Below, in pieces: positions 1 through 6,223 of a stretch of DNA of 23,486 nucleotides. A program made the position numbers and the translations under genes. Each line of letters starts with the position of its first letter. Within the stretch, counting starts at the first letter, position 1. Under the pieces are notes generated by a model. The model had not been told where the DNA came from and did no database searches. It saw only the letters and a list, made by a program, of their open reading frames with translations. The DNA comes from G963674505 sp964575975 (GTDB lineage: Bacteria > Desulfobacterota > Desulfobacteria > Desulfobacterales > SKZT01): assembly GCA_964575975.1 (NCBI GenBank), contig CAZNTU010000080.1:1-23486 (forward strand). The letters are read 5' to 3'.

Positions 1-236
1 ACCTGGACTACCTCAACCGCCTGGAGTATCCGTCCAAGACCACCTTCGACGCGTGCGTCTCCTATGCCTGGAACAAATACAAAATCTGGGTCCTCGGCAA
101 GAACATATTCGACGAGGAGATCGAACGTCCGCTCAACGGCGACGGAGAGCTGACCGAACCCGGAGGAGAACCCCTCACCTCGTATTACGTGCTCGACGGG
201 TTCTATATCGAAACGGGATTGTCCGTCGAATTCTGA
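1..236 (+). CDS. TonB-dependent receptor, C-terminal fragment (5' end outside window)
   Basis: The frame starting at base 3 is open from the window edge to a TGA at 234-236 and encodes the last 77 residues of an outer-membrane beta-barrel. It reads LDYLNRLEYPSKTTFDACVS, continues through a WVLGKNIFDEEIE segment and ends in ...GLSVEF, with the terminal Phe typical of outer-membrane barrels. It is clearly homologous to the C-terminus of the complete receptor at 13379-15511, which has VDYLNRIEYGERCTVDFGIR, then FLGNNIFDKEIE, and ends ...GVTLKF. The two are therefore paralogues from the same receptor subfamily. By family, such proteins import corrinoids, siderophores or metals using TonB energy. 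The substrate cannot be read from this piece; the neighbouring cobalamin genes make a corrinoid or cobalt ligand plausible. No terminator is visible just after the stop. Confidence 0.9.
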   Translation, partial: LDYLNRLEYPSKTTFDACVSYAWNKYKIWVLGKNIFDEEIERPLNGDGELTEPGGEPLTSYYVLDGFYIETGLSVEF

Positions 237-391
237 TTTTCGCAAACATTTCGACCTTGTGCGGCAGGGGCCTCAATAACACGAAAAAACTCGCTTGCCG
301 TCTCTGGTTCCTGATCGAAAAAATGCCCTTCGCACAGGTTGGAAATTTTTCAGGCTTTGTCCGGACTGTTTATTGGAGCGGGCGGCTTTTT

Positions 392-538
392 TTTAAAGTA
401 AACGAAAGGGTTTCCCTCGCCGACTCGTTTGCCCTCGGTTTCTCTATACAAAAACATGCGAAGTTGATATCCACCGATCATCACGAATTCGATATCATCG
501 ATCAAAAAGGCCTCGTAGAATTCTACTGGCTGAGATGA
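392..538 (+). pseudogene. PIN-domain toxin (VapC-like), C-terminal remnant
   Basis: The frame ending at 538 reads VNERVSLADSFALGFSIQKH and then an LISTDHHEFD segment ending ...VEFYWLR. This is the C-terminal third of a PIN-domain RNase toxin: the SLAD acidic residue, the TxDHHEFD metal-binding motif and the closing F-W-I/L-R are family hallmarks. The N-terminal half, with the first catalytic Asp and Glu, is missing. The sequence before about 390 in this frame has no PIN similarity, and no antitoxin gene lies upstream. It sits between a receptor 3' end and the truncated cobN, so it marks a rearrangement scar. Residual function is unlikely. Confidence 0.72.
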
Positions 539-557
539 TTCGAATCGAGCGGCCAAT

Positions 558-2028
558 ATGAACATTGTCTATTTTAGCGTCACATCCAACGAAATACCCA
601 ACTTGGGCGAAGCGGTCCGCCTTTTCGAAAAACGGGTCGGCCCTTTGCGCGTTTACGCTCGAACCCGCACCCAGCTGGAGGACGATCCGGCGGAGCAGGA
701 AGAGTTCGTGCGTCATGCCTTGTCCGCCGACGCGGTGGTCATGACCCTCATGGCAGGGCCCCGCTCCTTTCCGGCGTGGGACTCTCTTTCGGCGGCCGTG
801 CAAAACCGCCGCGCCAAAGGCGAAAAAAAGCCATGGTTCCATGTGCAGCCCACCGGGAGCAACCCCGGTTCCATGCGGGCGGTTCGGCAATTCTCCGACG
901 GCCTCGAACAGGAGCACTGGAACGTGCTGGGCCGCTACTATCGCTACGGAGGAACCGACAACCTCCTGTGTTTCGGACCTGCTGGAGGAACCCGACGGTC
1001 GCAAGCGTCTCGAGGAAATCCAGGAGAGACACTTGGGAAAAAGCCATCCCGAGGTGTCGGCCGTTCTCGCTTTCATCCGAGACGAACTGCACCCTCGCCT
1101 GCTCGATACCCGCGACGAAATCGCCGCCTGCCTGAACGCGCTGGAAGGCCGGTTCGTTCCTCCGGGGCCTTCGGGAGCGCCCAGCAGAGGGCAAGCCCGC
1201 ATTCTTCCCACCGGAAGGAATTTCTACTCGGTCGATCTGATCGACAAGGCGGTGCAAATGGTCGCTTCGCTGAAGGAGAGCCACGACGGCAACTTCGTCC
1301 GCCGCCACGTGCTCGCCGACATGCGGGACCTTGCGAACAAAGGTCTGGACGAACGAACCGCTTTCCGGCAGGCGACCTTCCGCGTCTTCGGCTCCGCCCC
1401 CGGCAGCTACGGCGCGGGCGTCGCGCAGCTCGTGGAGTCCAAGGCCTGGAAGGAAAAGGACGAACTCGGCGCCATGTTCGTTCGATGGTCCTCCTGCGCC
1501 TACGGCCCAAACGCCTTCGGAGAACCGTCGGAAGATCTGTTTAAAAGAAATCTCCCCAGGGTCGCCGTCACGGTCAAAAACGAGGACTCGCGGGAAAATG
1601 ACATGATGTCCTGCACCGATTTCTACAACTACCACGGAGGACTGATCGCGGCCGTGCGCTCGGTCCAGGACGGCCCCTTGCTTTCGCTCGCGGGCGACTC
1701 CGCCGACCCCGACAACGTGGTCGTGCGAAGCGTGTCGGAAGAAGCCCGCCACGTCCTTCGCTCCCGCCTGCTCAACCCGAAATGGCTGGAGGGCTTGAAA
1801 CGCCACGGATACGAGGGCGCGGGCGACATCTCCAAGGCAATGGACATCGTCTTCGGCTGGGACGCCACCGCCGACGCGATAGACGACTGGATGTACGAAC
1901 GCTTCGCCCGCAAAGTCGCCCTGGACAAGGACATGAGAGAATGGCTGAAGAAAACCAACCCGTTCGCCCTGCACAACATTCCGGACAAGCTGCTCGAAGC
2001 GGTTTCGAATTCCACGGAGACGACTTGA
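558..2028 (+). pseudogene. cobN: CobN-type cobaltochelatase large subunit, internally deleted and frameshifted
   Basis: CobN/BchH-type subunits bind the tetrapyrrole during ATP-dependent metal insertion and are usually about 1200-1300 residues. Here only about 490 residues' worth of CobN sequence remains, in two frames. From 558 the reading frame gives a CobN N-terminus (MNIVYFSVTSNEIPNLGEAV) as far as YYRYGGTDNLL near 965. Real similarity then continues in the +1 frame from SDLLEEPDGRKRLEEIQERH (about 975) to the C-terminal hallmarks GRFVPPGPSGAP, LPTGRNFYSVD, FGSAPGSYGAG and FGWDATA. A second, in-frame loss is visible near 1233, where YSVD joins LIDKAVQMVA directly; family members have over 100 residues between these motifs. 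The 3' end after LLEA (2001) is antisense toxin sequence rather than CobN. The ribosome-binding site is weak and no riboswitch precedes it. Genome decay or misassembly could each explain this. It cannot encode a working chelatase as written. Confidence 0.85.
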
Positions 2029-2237
2029 TATCCGATGCCGTGACCGTCCAGTTTCCGGAACAGATTTTCAGGTGCGCCCAGCTTCGATACGAACCAATCG
2101 AAATCCACCGATGGCCTGTGACCGATTTGAAGCGCAAGCGCCGTTCCTCCGGCCATGTAGAAATCCGTGTTCGACAGTGCCGGCGCGAGGCGCAGAAGGA
2201 CTTTTTTCTGGACCGCGCTCAGGATGTCAATATGCAT
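2001..2237 (-). pseudogene. AbiEii/AbiGii-type nucleotidyltransferase toxin (DUF1814-like), N-terminal fragment
   Basis: From ATG 2237 on the minus strand the frame reads MHIDILSAVQKKVLLRLAPA, then FYMAGGTALALQIGHR-SVDFDWF and GHGIGYQVVSVEFET. GGTALALxxGHRxSxDxD is the nucleotide-binding core (GS/T and DxD) of the AbiEii/DUF1814 minimal nucleotidyltransferases, the toxin half of type IV-like toxin-antitoxin or abortive-infection pairs. Homology stops after FET at about 2001. The rest of the open frame is only the antisense of the cobN tail. About 79 residues survive of a protein usually two to three times longer, so it is truncated. It overlaps the upstream partner gene by 11 bases, as expected for a two-gene module. 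Confidence 0.75.
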
Positions 2238-2538
2238 GGCGGTCTCTCCAAACGCACTTTTTTCGGGCTGCTTCGTCCAACCACAATCTTCTTTTTTCGT
2301 CGGAAACCCCGGCGACGAACACCCAGTAATTCAATTCCCGAAGAGGCAGTACAAGCCTGCCTCTTCTTTCCATGAACGAAATCATTTCTTCGCTTTCGTA
2401 GGTTTTTCGAAGCCAACGCATGGCCTCCAAGTTGCCCCTTTCCATGACTCGAGCCATGATGAAATCGGAATGCCGATTCACATCTATTTCTTCAAGCTCG
2501 CATTCCCGGAAAAGGGGTCGAAGAAATTCCGGGAGCAT
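2227..2538 (-). CDS. Small DUF6922-like protein, probable antitoxin partner of the AbiEii-type toxin
   Basis: This 103-residue protein starts MLPEFLRPLFRECELEEIDV and continues with HSDFIMARVMERGNLEAMRW. That layout (LPEFLRPLF... R-DFxxxRVLERG-xxAxxWL) is typical of the small helical proteins encoded directly upstream of AbiEii/DUF1814 toxins and considered their antitoxin or regulatory partners. The gene looks complete, ending at 2227 and overlapping the toxin start by 11 bases. Its ATG (2538) lies one base past the stop codon of the cytochrome gene (2540), so it could be co-transcribed or translationally coupled with that unrelated gene. The toxin partner is truncated, which leaves this as an orphan. 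The assignment rests on remembered family sequence patterns. Confidence 0.65.
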   Translation of the reverse strand: MLPEFLRPLFRECELEEIDVNRHSDFIMARVMERGNLEAMRWLRKTYESEEMISFMERRGRLVLPLRELNYWVFVAGVSDEKRRLWLDEAARKKCVWRDRHAY

Positions 2539-2539
2539 G

Positions 2540-3826
2540 TCAATTTTTCCCTTTCTTTTCCCGCAGCTCTGCGGCGGCCTCTTGGATGTATGTCAAATCC
2601 CGTTGCATCTCGCTCCAGCCGTACCAGAGGGCGTAGTCGGGATTGGCGTGGAACGTTCCCTGGAACGCGCGCATGCGATGTTTCAAGAACATCAGGAAAA
2701 GTCGCTGTTCGATCACGGTGGGGGCGTCGTGGAACGTAAGCAGATCGGGAAACGCGTAGGCGTAGCTTTCCGGTTTTTTCAGCAGACCGTCCTCGTAGAG
2801 TCCGGCCACGATGCGGATCGCCTTGGCCATGAGGCGGTCGGCCTCGCGGATCATGTCGTCGCCCTTGGCGAGTTCCCCTTCGGCGAAGTTGATGGAGTGG
2901 CACCGGTCGCAAACGGCGAGCATTTCGTCTCGGTCCTTTTGCCATTCCTCTTGGGTGAGCCGGGCTACGTCGGCGGCTTTGACGACGTCGAGGCGGGCGG
3001 TGGGATTGCCTTGGGGGTCCAGCACACCCAGGGCTTGGAGGATTGTCGCGCGGTCCTCGGCCCACTGCTTGTCTTCCGGCATGGGCAGGCGAACCGCGAG
3101 AAATCCCCACGCGGCCCTGACCGCGTGATCGCCGTCTTCCATATGGCAGGTCTGGCAAGTGGGGGCCGCGGCCGATTCGGGCAGGACTCCGTTTTGTTTC
3201 AGGAGAAAACGAACGCCGTGCTTGGAGGATTCGTACATTTCCCATTGGGGATGGTCGATTCCCATGTGGCATGTTCGGCAGGCCTGGGGCTGGAGGGCTT
3301 CCTTCCTGGAAAACAGGTGCCGGGTGTGGCACGCGTCGCAGGAGGCGAGACCGAAGCCCGGGCTCGTTTTCTTGAGCTTTTCCATTTCTTCGTCCGATTT
3401 CAGGCCCTGCTTGTGGCATCCGCCGCAGCCTTTAAGACCTTCGGCGAGGGACATGGGTTGCCAATGGATGGTCGGCATGGCGTTCATGGCTTTCCAAGCC
3501 AGGGCGTGCTTGCCCTTCTTGAACTGGGACACCCGTTCCTCGTGGCATTGCGCGCATGTTTCGGGTCCCGCCAGTTCCGCCTTTTCCACGTCCTTCGCCG
3601 TCCGGTGTCCGTCCCCGTGGCATTCGGCGCAGCCCACCTCGTTTTCATGGTGCTTGCTCAGTTTCCAGTCGTTTACGATTTGAGGGGTCCTTTCCAGATG
3701 GCAGGCAACGCAATCGACTTGCTTCGCCTTTTCGCCTTCTTCGGCGGAAGCCGCGGACAGGACAAGGCCAAGCAGAAGCGATGCAGCCAAAGGCAATCCC
3801 CATCCCTTTGGATTCTTTACGTTCAT
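2540..3826 (-). CDS. Octaheme c-type cytochrome, hydroxylamine-oxidoreductase-like
   Basis: This 428-residue protein is preceded by a strong AAGGAGG site and starts at ATG 3826. Residues 1 to about 28 form a signal peptide (ending SAASA), so it is periplasmic. It carries exactly eight CxxCH heme-binding motifs, at residues 39, 66, 91, 134, 163, 183, 224 and 306 (CVACH, CAECH, CAQCH, CGGCH, CDACH, CRTCH, CQTCH, CDRCH), plus further His residues for bis-His ligation. The long cysteine-free helical C-terminus with HANPDYALWYGW (393-404) matches the hydroxylamine oxidoreductase/octaheme nitrite-reductase family. In that family a C-terminal Tyr can crosslink the active-site heme (oxidative type) or be absent (reductive type). 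It is shorter than classical enzymes (about 500 or more residues). No membrane quinol-oxidising partner lies alongside. A role in nitrite or hydroxylamine detoxification is likely but inferred. Confidence 0.85.
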   Translation of the reverse strand: MNVKNPKGWGLPLAASLLLGLVLSAASAEEGEKAKQVDCVACHLERTPQIVNDWKLSKHHENEVGCAECHGDGHRTAKDVEKAELAGPETCAQCHEERVSQFKKGKHALAWKAMNAMPTIHWQPMSLAEGLKGCGGCHKQGLKSDEEMEKLKKTSPGFGLASCDACHTRHLFSRKEALQPQACRTCHMGIDHPQWEMYESSKHGVRFLLKQNGVLPESAAAPTCQTCHMEDGDHAVRAAWGFLAVRLPMPEDKQWAEDRATILQALGVLDPQGNPTARLDVVKAADVARLTQEEWQKDRDEMLAVCDRCHSINFAEGELAKGDDMIREADRLMAKAIRIVAGLYEDGLLKKPESYAYAFPDLLTFHDAPTVIEQRLFLMFLKHRMRAFQGTFHANPDYALWYGWSEMQRDLTYIQEAAAELREKKGKN

Positions 3827-3950
3827 AGCGTCCTCCTTGCTGTTCGGTGTTTCCTCTGTTCGATATCCCCCACCCGCAATTGCGCGACGAACCTTTTTTC
3901 AAACCCTTTGGCCGAAATTGTTCCGCAACGATCTTCTCGGGTGGCCGGTT

Positions 3951-3972
3951 TTCTATCCGAATTCTATCCGAA
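3951..3972. repeat. Perfect 11-bp tandem duplication
   Basis: TTCTATCCGAA occurs twice back to back (3951-3961 and 3962-3972), 12 bases upstream of the -35 element at 3984 in the divergent intergenic region. It may be a regulator half-site pair or a slippage duplication. Nothing in the sequence separates these. Confidence 0.7.
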
Positions 3973-3983
3973 TTGTTTTTGGA

Positions 3984-4012
3984 TTGACAAGCCCGAACTT
4001 CCCTGCTAAACG
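3984..4012 (+). promoter_or_regulatory. Probable sigma-70 promoter for riboswitch 1 transcript
   Basis: A perfect TTGACA (3984-3989) is followed after 17 bases by TAAACG (4007-4012), a poor -10. The predicted start near 4019 falls just before the 5' strand of riboswitch helix P1 (4023), which supports the call. Confidence 0.55.
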
Positions 4013-4021
4013 ATTCGCGAT

Positions 4022-4213
4022 GCGATTCGAGTTCCCTTATAGGGATTGAAAAGGAAGCCGGTGGAAGACCGGCGCGGACCCGCCGCTGTAACCGGCGACG
4101 AAGGTTCGAAAAAAGCCGGAAGGATTTTCAGACCGGCGGCCACTGTCGAGGAAATCGACGGGAAGGTTCGAACCGGAGAACGACCCGGAAGCCAGAAGAC
4201 TTGCTCGAAATCG
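4022..4213 (+). promoter_or_regulatory. Cobalamin riboswitch 1
   Basis: The conserved cobalamin aptamer elements occur in order: GCCGCTGTAA around 4082-4091, GCCACTG (4138-4144) followed by a CGGGAAGG segment, and the B12 box GAAGCCAGAAGAC ending at 4200. The ends close as helix P1, with CGATTCGAG (4023-4031) pairing with CTCGAAATCG (4204-4213). It lies upstream of the BtuF-CbiZ gene and is followed by an intrinsic terminator at 4312. It is therefore expected to be a transcriptional OFF switch that stops expression when cobalamin is plentiful. Confidence 0.95.
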
Positions 4214-4311
4214 ACGCCTCGATTGTTTCCGCGAAAGGAAACACGGAGGCGGGCGACGGTGTATCGCCCATCGACAATACGAATCCCGGACGGGTTGATA
4301 AAAACGGATCG

Positions 4312-4347
4312 ACCGCGCCTTTTGGAAAAAAGGCGCGGTTTTTTTTT
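4312..4347 (+). terminator. Intrinsic terminator, expression platform of riboswitch 1
   Basis: ACCGCGCCTTTT (4312-4323) and AAAAGGCGCGGT (4328-4339) form a long stem with a tiny loop, followed by a run of eight or nine T. It lies between the aptamer and the first gene (ATG 4388), as expected for riboswitch-controlled premature termination. Confidence 0.9.
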
Positions 4348-4387
4348 GCCCTGAAGTTGCGAACCGCTGTCTGTTTGGAGTGTTGCC

Positions 4388-6091
4388 ATGGTTTCGGCCA
4401 AATTGTTTTTCGCATCTTGCGTGTTTCTCGGGTGTCTGTTGTTCCTCGCTTCGACCGCCGTTTTCGGCGCGGGATTTCCCGTGGTTTTGACGGATTCGGC
4501 GAAGAGAAAGCTGCGTTTCGAATCGTCGCCGAAAAGGGTGGCGTGCCTTGCGCCCTACGCGACCGAAACGCTGGTCGCCTTCGGTCGCCAGGACGTCCTT
4601 GTCGGGTTGACGCGCCAGGACTTGCTTGCGAACAGCGGCCTTCGGATAAAAAACCTGGGAAACTACTTCCACCCGGACATGGAGGCGGTGGTCGGCTGCC
4701 GACCGGACCTCGTCATCGCCGCGCCCTCCCACGAAGAGGCTCTCCAACGTTTCGAAGCATCGGATGTCAAGGTGATGTTCATGTCCGTGAAGAAGGTTGA
4801 AGACGCTTTTCGCCAAATGGAGGATCTCGGGCGGCTTTTCGATTGCGAGGAGCGAGCCGCGGAAATCGTCCGCCTCAACTGCGAGCAAATCGACCTGGCG
4901 AAGGCCAGGTTGAAAACCGTCCCTCCCGAAAAACGGAAGCGCGTAGCAAGAGTGCTGGCCGGAGAAAATCTCATGTGGCCCGGGAACGACTCCTTTCTTA
5001 ACGAAGTGATCGAAGCGGCCGGGGGCCTGACTCCCCGGTCGGGCAAAAACGGTTTCGCAGTCCTCGTCTCGCTGGAACAGTGGAAGCGCTTCAATCCCCA
5101 AGTCGTTTTCGGCTGCCATGAAAACGAGGAGAAGGTGCGGGCGTTGCTGAACAGGGACGGATGGAACGGCGTGGACGCCTTGAAAAACGGTTCGGTCCTC
5201 ATGTTTCCCTGCGACCTGACCTGCCGGGCTTCCGTTCGCGTCGGGCATTTCGTTCAACGGCTGGCGACGGTGCTCTATATGCCCCTGTTCGCCGACAGCG
5301 AAAATGCCGTGCTGAAAAACGCGGTCTTGACCCGCAGTGCCGTCTCCTTGGATTGCGATTTCGCGGATGCGGGGCAACGCCCTTCGCATGTCCAAGGATT
5401 CGGGCGACTACGTGGAACACGGAACCATCAACATGATTGTTCTGACCAACCGGAAATTGACCGACGGCGCCATGGCCAAGGCGGTCATTACCGCCACGGA
5501 GGCCAAGACCGCCGCTCTTCTGGACCTGGATATCCGCAGCACCTACACCCCTCTGGAGCATCGCGCCACAGGCACGGGCACGGACAACATCGTCGTAATT
5601 CGAGGCGAGGGGCCGACCGTCGATTTTACGGGCGGCCGCGCCAAAATCGGCGAACTGGTCGCCAAGGCGGTTTACGCCGCAGTCGTCGAAGCCGTTTCCA
5701 GGCAAAACGGAATCCGGCCGGACAGGAACGTTTTTCAAAGGCTGCACGAGCGCAAAATCGATCTCGAAAAACTTGCGCAAACCTTTGCCGGCGAATCAGA
5801 TCCGAAAAATTTGGCATCCGGGCTGGAACGCTTGCTTTCGATTCCTTATTACGCCTCCTTTATGGAGTCCGCCCTGGCGATCAGCGACGAATACCGGAAA
5901 GGGGCGATCAAGGACTTGTCCTTTTTCGACAGCGCCTGCGCAACCGTCGCCGCCAGGATTTCGGGACGGGTTCGGACGTCAATTTCGTCGAAAAGGAGCG
6001 AGCCGATGAATTGCCCGTCGTCCTGTACAAGGCTTTCGCCGCGCTCGCAACGGGATTTCAGGCTAAATCGGACGAAAGGAAGGACCAATGA
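4388..6091 (+). pseudogene. BtuF-CbiZ fusion (corrinoid-binding protein plus adenosylcobinamide amidohydrolase), frameshifted
   Basis: The ATG at 4388 has GGAG seven bases upstream. Residues 1 to about 27 are a signal peptide. Up to about 5330 the frame encodes a BtuF/FecB-type periplasmic binding domain (KRVACLAPYATETLVAFGRQ, CRPDLVIAAPSHEEAL). After SAVSLDCDF (about 5362) the coding potential moves to another frame, which carries unmistakable CbiZ motifs: GNALRMSKDSGDYVEHGTIN, ATEAKTAALLDLDIRS, ATGTGTDNIVVI and GELVAKAVYAAVVEA. CbiZ cleaves the nucleotide-loop amide of adenosylcobinamide-type corrinoids so they can be salvaged. The first part of the CbiZ domain seems missing at this junction. 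A second shift near 5966 returns to the first frame (FGTGSDVNFVEKERADELPV to the stop at 6091); adding one A there would restore ISGTGSDVNF. The fusion of capture and salvage domains fits riboswitch control. As assembled the gene is broken. Confidence 0.85.
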
Positions 6092-6222
6092 CGACCGTTC
6101 TCAAGCATACCCGTCGGGATCTCGCCCGGGGCGATCAGTTTCCCGTCGGTCGCCGTTTCCACCGGGCTCGCCGCCCAAATCTCCATCTTGGAGGTGCATA
6201 TCAACCTGTACCGGGGGAATAA
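6088..6222 (+). pseudogene. Short leftover ORF between cbiZ and the receptor gene, probable gene remnant
   Basis: An ATG at 6088 overlaps the preceding stop (ATGA) and has an AAAGGAAGG-like ribosome-binding site, so a translated gene once began here. It now yields only 44 codons (MTTVLKHTRRDLARGDQFPV...) and stops at 6220-6222, just before the receptor ATG. In another frame the same stretch reads a more protein-like GAISFPSVAVSTGLAAQISI. This suggests that the start and end of a longer gene were joined out of frame. The family is not recognised. A third cobalamin-operon gene, such as a transporter component, is only a guess. Confidence 0.35.
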
Positions 6223-6223
6223 A

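Noticed and set aside
2420..4009. 529-codon open frame on the plus strand
   Set aside because: It is antisense to the octaheme cytochrome and has no recognisable motif. The eight CxxCH motifs on the other strand settle the coding strand.
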